A DNA stretch of 64,000 nucleotides from Bipolaris cookei (Eukaryota; Ascomycota; Dothideomycetes; Pleosporales; Pleosporaceae): contig NRSV01000005.1 in NCBI GenBank assembly GCA_002286855.1, positions 186,001 through 250,000 of the forward strand, read 5' to 3'. Within the stretch, counting starts at the first letter, position 1, and each line of letters opens with the position of its first letter. The position numbers and the translations under genes are program-made. Positions 11,707-22,873 of the stretch are shown in pieces. The notes below the pieces were generated by a model, which worked only from the letters and a program-made list of their open reading frames with translations, did no database searches and was not told the origin of the DNA.

Positions 11707-12985
11707 ATGGCTAGTGGCGGATCATTAGATATCGATGCGGTCCTCGCTGTTCTTCGACGCTTCTCTCAACTAGAAGGACAGAAGCAACCAAACGAAATGC
11801 ATGGCTACGGAACTGTTGCTGCCTCCAAGGTTGAACTCAGTTATACATCTAGGATTCCAATTTTATTACTTTTGCCCGCGGCCCCATTCAAGAACTCTTC
11901 CCCATTGAAAGTTCTGGACACGAAAAACCCAGATTTTGCGGAAGAGCTGGGTTTAGCAAGACTCAATCACCTCTGCAATGAATTAGCGAAGGTGTATCGT
12001 TATGGCGTGGAGCTTACTATAGTATCTGATGGTCCTGTCTACAACGGTGAGCTATACTCGATGGACAATGTATGTGTGTGTGTGTGTTATATACTAATTC
12101 TTCCTTGTTAGATCTGCTGTGTATACCTGGCTCTGATTTCTATGATTACGGTATCAGACTACGAAAGATTGCAGTAGATCAAGGATTCACGCGCATTCGA
12201 TTTAGACGCCTGGCGGATGTACTCGGAATCGCTGATGGAGATTCCTTGTCCAAGGATGAATACATAGCCTTAGCTGATACTTGCCGAGCGGAAATGGAAG
12301 CTAGATTTCTGCCCAATCAGTCAGAGGTCAGGGAGAAGATTGAAACCCACAAAGACACAAACCTCACATACCAAGCATACGTCAAGCTCACGGACGAGGA
12401 TTTGCGATGGGGCCCAGATCTTGATCCAGAAGTCAAGAATGATAAGGAGAGATACACTGAAGAGACTAAGAAAGTTGCAGTCAAGATGACTGAGCGCCTG
12501 CTTGTGAGTTTGTATCCTTGCTTTCGATTTAGGTTCTGGTCTCATATTGTACCCTCTAGGCTTATGAGAGAGCCTTGGAAGCTGCCTTTCCTGATCATGT
12601 CAGGCTTTCTATTCACCGATCCACGGGCGAATCTAAGATCCCAGTTCCTTTGATACCCCAACTGGATGGTTTTGGGCTCCAACCTTGGCATTGTTGTGTT
12701 GTAGTAACAGCTCAAGGGCGGTACGTAACTGGCCACTTCAAAGACTACCAACACAACGACAACTATGAAATTATTCAGAAGGATGGAAGACCTTTTCTCG
12801 TACGGGAGAAGAATGACGACTTCAACTGGCCCGAACATATCAAGCTACATTATGCGTATGGAGGCAAAGTGATTGTAGAGAACACACTGTTGGAAGATAT
12901 AGAACTCACTACAGAGTGGAAAGTGAAACTTGCTAATCTTGTATTGAGATTTAAAACTGTGGAAGTACGAGGATTTCAAATCTAA
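11707..12985 (+). CDS. Isocyanide synthase (DIT1/PvcA family), copy 2
   Basis: Exons 11707-12046, 12112-12503 and 12560-12985 give 385 residues. The two intron positions match those of copy 1 (after the SDG..YN motif and before the 'A.E..FPDHVRLSIH' block), so the two genes share an ancestor. Family blocks are LPAAPFKNS (56-64), PDFAEE (75-80), SDG (107-109), RLSIHRS (259-265) and QPWHC (285-289). Compared with copy 1 the N-terminus is about 45 residues shorter and the first block is altered (AAPFKNS for AFPAKS), suggesting a different substrate or a specialised role. Intron 1 contains a TG microsatellite (about 12070-12086). It is single-domain, with no fused partner, and closes the four-gene locus. 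Start codon: first ATG in frame, MASGGSLDID; the position is not certain. Confidence 0.87.
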
Positions 12986-13094
12986 GGCATTTTTCTAGAC
13001 TTGCTATATGTAAGCAGTTGAGTATGTGAAGTATTGTGTATTCTGATGTGTATGGTGATAGGAGCAAGTTTAAATACAGCGTTATTAGTCAGTC

Positions 13095-13260
13095 AATAAC
13101 CACATGTCGCAGACTATGCAAGGATATATCGACATGAATTACATCCGATGTTATGCCAGGATATATCGGCATGGACTACAGCCGATGTATGTCGGTATTC
13201 TACATGTAACAAGACCCTGCAATGGTGGTGTACAAAAGACAGTTGTAGAGAGCACAACAG
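13095..13260 (+). repeat. Dispersed LTR-like repeat, copy 1
   Basis: The stretch with 'GGATATATCGGCATG', 'CAGCCGATGTATGT' and, further on, 'GAGAGCACAACA' is related to the reverse complement of 25000-25175. The two copies are diverged and both ends are indistinct here. The fuller copy at 25 kb has an LTR-type start (TGTCACAGG). It is probably a fragment of an LTR retroelement. Confidence 0.5.
13115..13188 (+). repeat. Two tandem 37-bp units
   Basis: Units 13115-13151 and 13152-13188 are 37 bp each and differ at about five positions (both run TATGC-AGGATATATCG to CCGATGT). The related repeat at 25 kb has only one unit, so the duplication is local. Confidence 0.7.
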
Positions 13261-14088
13261 AAGACACATTATACATACAAGACACACAATACACACATCA
13301 ATTCACCGCACCTATGCGTGCGACACGACATGAATATACATGGTACTTCTGGGCTTACACTATATGTTGTGAGCTGTTCATTAAAGTCAGTGAAATAACG
13401 TAGCTTACTAATGTACTGGCCACTCCGCCAACGCGTCTCGTACTCGCGATTACGGGATCTCGACCAGATGAACGCACAGCACCAACATTATTACAACACT
13501 GCGGATGTGGTCTTACTGATTAGGGTGTTGAACTACACGTTACTGGTATAAATACCAGAGTAATACCTTTGCCAAATTGGGTGGGTTTTGCACTAGCGCT
13601 CAGGTCTTGGCGGATGGTACGCCAAAGCCGCAAGCGACACATTATGTAAGCGATGCACGACCAATGACGGTCTGCCAAGCCAACGCGCATCTCCCAGCCA
13701 CCAGCCCTCAACTTCATCACCAACATTCATCAAAGGGTCCTCCTCATCACACCTATACAGCACTTACGTACATACTCAACAAACCGAATATTCCTTTATC
13801 TCCACTCCCACTTGTTGCGCGTATCAAGTACTCGACTTAGGCCCATCATCTTTGCGAACTTCACAAGGCCGCTGGTGGCAAAGGTGGGCGACTCTGCATC
13901 GCACTGCGCGTCCGTCGGCTGCCATTAGCGGGGTGGGCTTTCGATTGATTACTGGGGTCGCGTACCTAGTGTCGGCGGTGGATGCGATATACACAAAGTC
14001 AAGGCTGCTTTAAAGCCTGGGAGGGTGGGTTCCTTTGTCGCTCAAGGGGGTTTGGTGAGTTCAGCGGACATCTTGGATAGCTGATAAT
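13261..14088. other. Intergenic, no recognised gene
   Basis: A CA-rich stretch near 13265-13310 is followed by ordinary-looking DNA. No open frame has a recognisable domain or a supported splice structure, and no RNA gene is seen. Confidence 0.45.
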
Positions 14089-15603
14089 ATGAACTTTTTC
14101 AAATGTGGTTTCAAGGCACTCGCCTATCCTGTACCAAATGTCTTGGATCCTGTATCTCCGTGTCAATGTTCTCTAATCTTTAGGTGTGACGACGCGTCCA
14201 AGCAGGCAACAGTCTTGCTTGTAGTCAAAATCCCCACAACTCATGATATACAGCTCTTCGCTCTACAGTACGATGCCGACCAGCTGCTATCTGGTACTGT
14301 CAGTCTCACTAGTGGCAATAGCCATATTCCGCGACCACAGTTGGACGAGCTCTTGCGAAACAAAGACAACAAGCATTGGGACATCAAAACTCTCGCCCTG
14401 AGTGTCGACCAGTCATGTGCCCTCTGGCGTCCGGCCGCCATGTCTTTTAGTCCCAAGCCTGGATGTGACTCCTTCCGTGAGTTTGTAGAACTCACCAAAG
14501 CAACTACAATTCACATCGCCTTTGATTACAAGTATGTGCGCAAGGAACATCAGGGTATGTTCAAGGCGTTCAGCAAAGCCGCGACGGGCCTGGTCGGCTA
14601 TCCAATCGATGGACTACTTATTAAACAAGGGCTGAGGAGGGCAAGTTGGGAAATCTTCTGCCCTGTTGACGATATTGGGGCGCCGCCTGCCTACGACAAT
14701 CCTCGTAAGCGGTCAAGGCAAGGTGAGGTCTGTCTCTGTCTAAACCCTGGCAACTAATTAACATACGCAGCAAGCCTGGGGTCGCCCGGTCAGTCACCTA
14801 AACGCTTCGCTCCCCAATCACCTACTAAATCCGACACATCTGACACTACCATACCGCTGAGCCCGGCTGCAGCTGATGCTTTGATAAAACAATTCACGCA
14901 GGTGTCGCCCGAGGTTGACTATCAAACTGATGCTATCAATGCGGCAGTCAGCAAACAGTTGCCTGCGTATCTTGAGAAGGTCCTTCCTGACGTCCTCGAA
15001 AGTCTGCTCGCTGGCGCGCCCAAGTCCCATATTAGCTCACCAGCTTCTTCATTCACCTCTGTCGATTGTCTCGGCAACAAATATCCAAAGCTACCACCCC
15101 TGACGCCCCTGGGAAAGACATGGATTCCCCACCTCCGCGTCCATCTCGCCCAGCAATTTCAGCAATACCAGGCCCGCCAATTACAGCATTTCGAGCAACT
15201 CGTCGATAAGAAGCTTGATGAGGTCTGGAACGAAGCGTACGATGCACGAGCCCACGAAACGGCAGAAATGATGAACGAGATGGAGGAGCATAAAGCGGAC
15301 ATTGCGCTGTTGAAAGAGGACGCTATCAAAAATCTTGAGTGCGAAGTCGAGGATGTGTTCACAAGGTGTGAGGAGGAAGGAGATGCGCTGAGAAATGACA
15401 TCAACGAGCGGTTATCAGAGCTATGTGATAGGGTCTATCATGCGAAGAAACTGAAACTGCGAAAGATGACTGCGAGAGAATTCAGCAGGCAGAAGCGAAA
15501 GAGGATGGGCACGTTGAAAAGAACGGGGAAGCGGCCAGGAAGGAGTGACAAGAGGCTGCTGGGGAGAAGGAGGGAGGAAGAGGAAGAGTGGGTTGACTGT
15601 TGA
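14089..15603 (+). CDS. Hypothetical protein, globular N-terminus plus coiled coil, nuclear-like
   Basis: Two exons, 14089-14722 and 14771-15603 (48-bp intron with a CTAATTAAC-like branch region), encode 488 residues. I do not recognise the family. Residues 1 to about 200 look globular (MNFFKCGFKALAYPVPN; a FDYKYVRKEH segment). A basic patch PRKRSRQ near the exon junction could be a nuclear localisation signal. Residues about 350-440 are strongly helical and charged (MMNEMEEHKADIALLKED), a probable coiled coil. The C-terminus is Lys/Arg-rich and then ends EEEEEWVDC. The gene lies between the isonitrile locus and a decayed chitinase in repeat-poor DNA. It could be a lineage-specific protein or derive from an old mobile element; no catalytic motif supports either. 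Start chosen as first ATG of the open frame. Confidence 0.7.
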
Positions 15604-16164
15604 GGCCCCCGGTCAACTTACAAAGTCATGCATTTCATCCTGCATAGTATCCTCACATGTCTACTCTTGACGAAGACTTCGCACCTTCGTATACGATGAG
15701 AGTTGATGTGTTGCCCATCTCAGCAGATGTGGCGTTCCTCTCGTTGGGAAGCCGCCATGTTGTTGGAATAATGGCCGTACAGTTGTAACCCGTACTTGCC
15801 TTACTGGCAGTTACCTTTAGCTATCTACTTCAATCACTCTCCATGAGAAAGAATAGGCTGTTATCGGGAAACCATGATGATCCACAAAGCTCTTCGAAAA
15901 TTTAGACCGCTAGAAAATGGCTAAAGATGCTTTCGTGGATGATCTGTAATAGCAAATGCTGAAAAGACGTAGAAGAGATTCTCTCGTCGTTCCTGTCACT
16001 TGTCTCCTGCGTCTTCTCTCCTTGTTCCCACATGTGTTCCCACTATTTCTGTGATAACGTCCCCTTTCCTGACTCAAAAATCTCGTTACCCCCATCACAC
16101 GCTCCTTATATCTCAATCCACAAAAAGTTACATAAACAAAGAAAAAATTCCCTCCTTCAGCGAC
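15604..16164. other. Intergenic, no recognised gene
   Basis: This contains the 3' flanks of the two converging coding regions and nothing recognisable. Confidence 0.45.
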
Positions 16165-16168
16165 CCGA

Positions 16169-19100
16169 TCACGAATAATCCCTATTCAGATCAAACAGCC
16201 AATTCAAACAGTCTCCCTGCAGCGTACCCCCCGGTTTCCTATTCTCCCCATCCTCATCACACCGATCAATAATCTTCCTAAACTCAGTCTTGCACACATT
16301 CACATCAATCTCCCACTCACAACCCGAACCAGGGACGACTTCGACGAACGCGATAACTTCTACAGCCATGATTTCGGAGGCCTCGCGAACGTATGACTGT
16401 TTGACTTCGTCCGTGTTCCATTTTTCGGTTAGGGTCTTGCCTTTGAGGGATTGATCGCAGTATTTGTCTGCGCTGTCGATCATGCATGCGTGGCTGGTCC
16501 ATTGGCCGACGCCGTTTTAGCAGCATTTCTTGTCTTCGCTGACGTCGGGTGTTTTTGCGGGTGGAGGTGGGGACGGATGTTCTGTTGTTGTCATTGTGGT
16601 TGGCGTGACGATGACGGTTCTTAGGCTTGTTATGGTGACGGTGATGCCGATGGTTTTGGTAGGTCACTTTCTTATGGCGCATGCTCCCTCTTCTTCCTCT
16701 TCTCCATCCTCCTCTTCTTGGTCGTCTTCTTGGTTGTCGCCAGGTGGGAGGATGGACATGCTGCCGCCGGATGTTGGGCCGGGCCCTGGCGGTGGACCGG
16801 GTTTCGGGTAGTTGAGTGTCGACCATGCACAAGGGGCGATGGTTGGTTTGGGGGGACCATGCGAGGTGGTTAGATGGGGAATGGAAATCTTGGGTGGTGG
16901 TGGTGGTGGGCAAATGAGGAGGTTGCAACCCCCTCCGTCGCCCCCTCCGTCGTTGTCTCCGCCTCCATCTGGAGTGTTGCTGTTCTGGGGATCAGGTTCC
17001 TTGGTCGATACTGGTCCCGGAAAGTTCGTACGTTATTTGACTGACGTGATGTATGTGATGTAAGGCCAGGTAGTAGATGAGTTGATTTGAACGGTTGAAG
17101 TTTGACGGTCGTCTACATTGGTGCGCGATGCAGTGCCACTCTCTGTCACGGTAATACGTGGATAATCAACAGTGGTGGTGAAAGAGGTGTAAGGCGGTAG
17201 AACAAAAGTATAAGGGAAAAAGTATTGCAGCTGTGAGTTGGGATCTTTCCAGATATCGGGAGATAGCCAAACTAGGTTTGATGAATTCGAACTTTGGTCG
17301 TCGCCCTCACCCTCTCGTAGCGGCGATATAGGTCTAATGACAAAGGGCTATGATAATATAGTACCCTGTGGTATAACAGTCTATTTTGGAAGCGGTTGAT
17401 TTGCAGGAACAGTAGTTCCACTAGGATTCCTAAACGATTGAGAAGGAGTAAATCTTACTGGCAGAGGAATATCCATTAGAGTGGGGACATTTACAGGTAT
17501 CAGGACCGGATTCCCGACCGATCTGCCTGTGCCATAGCATGTGGAAGTAACGAGATGGAAGAAACTACATTGTTCGCATTTATTAGCGCCTGGACCTTGG
17601 GGTGACTTTTGGTTGCCGCCGTTGGGCAGACGAGGAACATCTGTGGCTGCTCCAGAGTCGAGGGTAAACGTCCCTCCACGCGGAACTGTCATATGCGCCA
17701 CAAGAATGATGGTTGCAGATTCTGGTGATTTGTAGCCATTCGAATATCCCAATCCTACACCTGTCTCATCATCAAAGTCAATCGACCATATCATGGTGCC
17801 ACCGAGACAGTATTGATTCGCAAAAGCCTCTTTCATGGCATAAGTCTTCGCGTCATCGTAGCCTACCCAGCTACTGCCCTGGTAGGTAAAATACCTCACC
17901 ATAGCTGTCTCGTTAGATTATGGTGTGACTCCTTCCTCTTTGATAATCCTCTTGATTTCGTGGTTTGAGAGGACACCAGGGAAATTAGTACAAGAACCAG
18001 CCGCACCTCCTTTATCCGGACTGAAGCTGCAGCCCATCTGATCACAGTTTAGATCGGCTACTGTATACGTACGCCCATAGTATGCGAGGCCCACGACGAT
18101 TTTCGCAGGATCAACGCCGTCAAACCACAACGGTTTGAGATTCTTCTTGATCTCAGTGATTTCGGCCTGGGGCCACACTCTTGATCCTAACGTCTTAACG
18201 TCAGTATCCCAGGGGTCATGCAAATCATAGCTCATGAAAACCATCCAGTCAACGTATTTCTGGATCTCGGCTGGCTTGAAACCGCGCAGGTACCAATAGT
18301 CATGTGCGAGAGTAAAGCTGCTGCCATACCTCCCGCCAAACTGTTCCTTCATCTCTTCATAAGAAGAACTAGTTTATCGGTATCCTCTTTATGGCCTCCG
18401 TGCTTCGGTTCAGCAGGGTATTCCTAGTCGATATCCGCGACTTGAAAGCCGTACGTGTCCATGAACTTGATAAGAGATTGTATAAAGGCTCGTCGGTTCG
18501 CTTCAGTGGATACCATGTCAATGTAGGCATTGTATGTTGGGGTACCGGGATTGTTAAAAGACCGGCCTCCGATTGCGATTTAGGTCTGGAGTCCGTTACG
18601 CTTAAGTGCAGTAAACTCGCCATACAAATGAACATCGTCGGAGTTCATAGACATCATCTCGAACGTCTGAGGATGGAAGAAGGCAAAAGCATAGATCAAA
18701 TGTGATATGCCACGTGTGTTGATCTGGCGAGGCGTGGCCTTGTAGCATAAGTGCTCACGGGTGTTCCATCCTTGGTAGTATCCCACCCGACGTCCCTTTG
18801 ACGTGTCAAAGCCTTTGCCACACGAAAGCGATAGCTTAATCTCGCAAGAAACGAATCCATGCTGACATGGTCTAGAGTATGTTAAGAAAATAAAAAGTTT
18901 GGGAGAAAGCTGTATATGCTTATGTCTTGCCAATCAAAGGCTCTGGGTCCTTGCAATGTACATCTTTTGTTCCACACCATCCGTAGTAAGAGCAGCAGAC
19001 CTTGAGTCCGCACTTTTTCTTTCCATCAGCTGAGTCTTTGCCACACATGACCTTTGCGTCGCTATTGGATATACAGTTCTCCAGTGCACATTGGGCTGCT

Positions 19101-19483
19101 TTGTATCCGCACTTGCCCCCCTTACTGCAGCGTGATTTATCCAAGCAGGGTTGACCTGGGCCACATTGAATGGGACCATCTACGCGCTTTTGCAAACCGA
19201 AACGGTAAGGTAAGATTTGCTGGTCCGCATGTTGGGTATGCTGAAAATGCCTGCAGGTATTTGATGTGGTGCCATTAGTCCACGTTTTGTTAGTCACCGT
19301 TTTGTTGGTCGCTTTGTTAGATGTGCCAATCTGCTCCAAGATTATCTGCTTACTCCATCCAATGACTACAATAGCATTAACAAGGTTTTGCTGAATTGGA
19401 AGGCCATATATCCTCAATTTTGGGTCGACATCTTCCGCAGTTATGTGTCTGTAATGGTGTTTTAGTAAGCACACCGACGGCAA
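16169..19483 (-). pseudogene. GH18 chitinase with chitin-binding domain, RIP-damaged
   Basis: On the minus strand the domains run in order. A Cys-rich region near 19000 holds a type-1 chitin-binding core (CGLKVCCSYYGWCG). Next comes the GH18 barrel (GRRVGYYQGWN, HLIYAFAF, active-site ADID.EYP, VFMSYDLHDPWD, VVGLAYYGRTY, GGTMIWSIDFDD). A Pro/Thr/Gly-rich tail and a conserved C-terminal block ending near 16169 (KWNTDEVKQSYVREASEI) finish it. This is the layout of large subgroup-C, killer-toxin-like fungal chitinases. It is broken many times: TAG replaces the Trp of the DIDWEYP active site (about 18429), TAA follows LQT before IAIGG (about 18580), TAA follows GVTP near 17915, one base is missing near 18363 (MKEMKEQ), and more stops lie in the tail (17378, 16670, 16517). 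TGG to TAG and TGG to TAA fit RIP. Confidence 0.85.
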
Positions 19484-20480
19484 TCGTGAATAGATAAGTC
19501 ATAAGGTATGCACCATTGGAGGCTTTCTGTATTGTTGCTCGCATCGTGGTTGTTCTGGCCATATTTTCCAAGACTCAACTGCCTGGCTCGCTTCAGAGTT
19601 CGGCGTTCTGCGCCACGCTCATGTGTTCGGAAAACTTCGCTACTCACCAACTCAATGGCTAAACTGCCATTTCCGCTAGGGAAGAAACTCATGACCGAAC
19701 GAGTTGTATTATTGTTCCCCCAACGTTGGAATGGCGTGCCCGGGTGATTGTGGTACGAGTCTGGTCTCCATCTGTCACTATACGTGCTGCCCATGTAACA
19801 TCCGAGCTCTCATCCTCAAAACGAAACTTGGGGGCGATAGGGCTATCTACATCGTAATCTGCCTCATCGGAAGCCATTCTGGCTTCAAGGTGTGCACCCA
19901 GAAATCCGTGAGTAAAGTCTGCCAGTTTTGTTCGGATCCTCGGGCGTCGGTCTCGTTATCGCATTTGTATGCCCATGGTGCGCAACATGTCGTGTCTGGT
20001 AAGTTATTTCCCGATCCCATGATACCAACACCACCTTCAATACAGAATGCTGGTGGGAACCCATCGCAGTTGTACTTACGCCCAGAAGATTGCAACTGGC
20101 TGATGCCTGAGATTGGGTTGTCTTCCCCACCTACAATGATCATGGTGAGCTCGGTCTTTCCAGGAATTGGCTGGGGAACTAAAGCCGTGACTCCAATGCC
20201 AAATTGATCATATAGAGTTGGTACAACTCGTGGCTGATTGGGCTCTGGGCATCTGGGGTTGCTTATGGGTGCACTTCCAAGTAGGAAGACACATCTTGTC
20301 TCTGCGTTTATCGCCGCGGCCTCTGGTGCCACAAGAGGCTCCCTGATCGTAAGTGAAACAGCCAGCCCAATCGCCTTGCGTGTGTCACACAGATAAAAAT
20401 ATGTTGTTGTTTCAGTTTTTGACGTTCTGACATATGGCGGGCATCTTTCTGCAGCTGTATCTGGGAGAATGTCAGAGTCT
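19462..20480 (-). pseudogene. Decayed coding DNA upstream of the chitinase, unidentified
   Basis: Open stretches on the minus strand (19847-20332, 19689-19877 and 19462-19794) read like real protein in changing frames, with a Cys-rich run (NCDGFPPAFCIEGGVGI, TTCCAPWAYKCDNET) and a run of polar sequence (WRPDSYHNHPGTPFQRWG). They are collinear with the chitinase and may be its N-terminal extension or a separate secreted protein. I recognise no family. Frame changes between the pieces could be introns or indels; given the stops downstream, decay is more likely. Confidence 0.5.
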
Positions 20481-21335
20481 ACTCTCTAGGTCACGACCGA
20501 CAAACAAGAATATACTCACTCCAACTCGACAATACCAGAAGGGAGTTTCACCTATTTATAGGAAGTATTCGGGTTATTGTCGCTTTTCTAATGGGCCTGC
20601 GATACCCAATTTTCATTTTGTTGTAGAAAGTTGATCCAAGTCCATCGCTGATTACACTGTGTCTTCACGAAGCCTGTGAACAGGAAGCAAAGAAGAAGTT
20701 GTATCATTGTGAATTGCGATCATAAACTCAAGACATCTGACGAATACATGTAACATTTTAACATTAGATACATTGTCTGTATACACTCCTAAGATTGGAA
20801 CTACACATCTCAAAGATAAGTTGTATCCTAAATAGACGTGGCTTCGTCAGGCGTGCGTCCAGACCCAAAACTAGGCTGCAGTATCCCATCTGATCCAGGG
20901 CGATTAGACATAATCTCCTGAAACTTTAGCCTGCGGGATTCTAAACGGTGTTGGATATTGAATTCGGCCAGTCCGGTTCTTCGACTATTTCGGCTTGACA
21001 AGGCGGAATCGACGGCCCTGAATCTTCCCTTCGTACTCATGAGCCTTTCTTAATTGTTGGCCCCAAAGTATATCCCTGAATTTGGTATCTGCAGCGCGGG
21101 CATCATCTCGACATACACAACGACGTAACCACCCTCGGTCTCATGTAGTCAAGCGAGTCAGAAGTACAACAGTGTCTCTGACCAAGGCTCTGCGGCCACT
21201 ACTCGCTAAACTTTCTTGACTTAGTCCAAATGCTCATTTTAGTATGCGTGGACCTCGGTGACAAACTGCCTCAATGTGATTGATCCTCCATCTTCGTTTT
21301 GAATGATGAGTGAGGGCGGAGGTCGATAGCCGTCC
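20481..21335. other. Intergenic, no recognised gene
   Basis: This is AT-rich DNA between the decayed chitinase and the transposon cluster. A 70-codon frame at 20828-21040 (minus) has no recognisable feature. Confidence 0.4.
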
Positions 21336-21351
21336 CACTGAGCCGGACAGA

Positions 21352-22404
21352 CCACTGAGCCGGACACTTTTTCTTGACATTGCGAACATGACTTCTAAAG
21401 TAACATGCCCCAACTATGTGAAGATTTGTTAACTCAGCGAGAAGGTAGAATTACTCTTGCTATTCAAGCCTATTCTACGGGCCAGTCTAAGAGGATTCGA
21501 CGCGCTGCTGCTGTCGACAACGTTCCTTTCCAGCGGCTTTCTGATCGGCTGAAGAAAATCACATTTCGGCCCCAAGCATCCCTAAACCGCCATAAGCTTA
21601 CTACAACTGAAGAGCAGACAATCGTATGGTATATCTGTTTCTTTGTCTCAAGTAGAGATGTGGACGCGTCCTTTGTAGATAATGAATGGCGGGGTAACGT
21701 ATCCCGCAGCGCAGATGCTCCGAATGACTGTAACCCACTCGCGATTGCCTGGCTGCGTAAGAGTAAGCCTCGTACGACTCTCTACGCCTGTAACTACCTT
21801 CATTGAGCCAGTTACGCCCATCTGAAAGCCAGTTTCATCAAAGTTGTGGATATCGTCTGAATCAACACCATACTTCTCAATTGTCTCTCGTACGAGCTTG
21901 AACCACGCGTTAATAACCTCTGGATCTTCCTGCTGCATTCTCTGGCGGTCTTTTGCTCTATTGAAAGCTGTTTTAAGCTTTTCCGAACGCGATATAAATC
22001 ACTTTGCCCAATTCTTGCCTAAAGGTTGGCCATCTCGTACGCGCAGTAGTTTCTCTGCCATATCTGCTACTTCGCAGTCGGGGAGCAAATCCTCGTGGGT
22101 CTAGGTCAAGGATATATCGTACGATTGTCTGCTCTTCAGTTGTAGTAAGCTTATGGCGGTTTAGGGATGCTTGGGGCCGAAATGTGATTTTCTTCAGCCG
22201 ATCAGAAAGCCGCTGGAAAGGAACGTTGTCGACAGCAGCAGCGCGTCGAATCCTCTTAGACTGGCCCGTAGAATAGGCTTGAATAGCAAGAGTAATTCTA
22301 CCTTCTCGCTGAGTTAACAAATCTTCACATAGTTGGGGCATGTTACTTTAGAAGTCATGTTCGCAATGTCAAGAAAAAGTGTCCGGCTCAGTGGTCTTTT
22401 ACGT
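21352..22404. mobile_element. Family D foldback element, copy 1
   Basis: About 1.05 kb whose two ends are long inverted copies of each other, starting CCACTGAGCCGGACAC. Each arm carries the first part of a pogo-type transposase (MPQLCEDLLTQREGRITL) facing inward. The middle holds the next part in one orientation (minus strand, 22341 down to 21648) including IHNFDETGF. It encodes the same proteins as copy 2 at 31.3 kb, which lies in opposite orientation. The right end reaches ACGT (22401-22404); the left end lacks the outer ten bases and is preceded by a 16-base partial copy of the terminus (21336-21351). No full transposase is encoded, so it would depend on a helper. Confidence 0.8.
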
Positions 22405-22476
22405 TGTTGTTATTCTATTATAGTCCTGTATCAGCTCGGGGCTATGTAAGACTTTGGCCGAAGGCCGTTCTATGGG
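22405..22476 (+). repeat. LTR-start-like repeat, copy 1
   Basis: It begins TGTTGTTATT directly after element D copy 1 and contains AGCTCGGGGCTATGTAAGAC and GGCCGTTCTAT. The reverse complement of 24165-24231 and, more diverged, of 24829-24890 is the same sequence. Together these look like 5' ends of an LTR (TGTT start), though 22405 and 24231 could also be the inverted ends of one element. Confidence 0.5.
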
Positions 22477-22534
22477 TGTTGGGACATATATTGGAGTCGA
22501 GCTGACGACACCAGTCTTACCTTGGTCATGCTAC

Positions 22535-22594
22535 GGGCATACGAATGTCAGCAAGGGCATACGCGTCTCAGCAAGGGCATTCGCGTCTCAGCAG
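22535..22594 (+). repeat. Three tandem 20-bp units
   Basis: Units at 22535, 22555 and 22575 read GGGCATACGAATGTCAGCAA, GGGCATACGCGTCTCAGCAA and GGGCATTCGCGTCTCAGCAG, with a partial fourth. They sit inside the LTR-like region and may be LTR regulatory repeats. Confidence 0.8.
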
Positions 22595-22873
22595 GGGAAC
22601 ACGTTTTAGCAGTTGCAGCCTTGCCTGCTACTGTTGAGTATATAGCTACATTGATAGCCCAGTAGCTAGTCGAATCAGTCAAGTCTTCATTTTAGTGTTT
22701 TATGCAACTGCAGTTATTTGACTCAATTAAGGTCTTTTGCCGTGCCAACACTTTCATTACTAGCACTGGAGTAGGGACAAGACGGTGGCACCTAGGCCAA
22801 GAACAAGACTAAAAACAAAACAACAACAGCAAGAAAACCAAACCAAACACAGCATAAACATAAATCTTCTATA

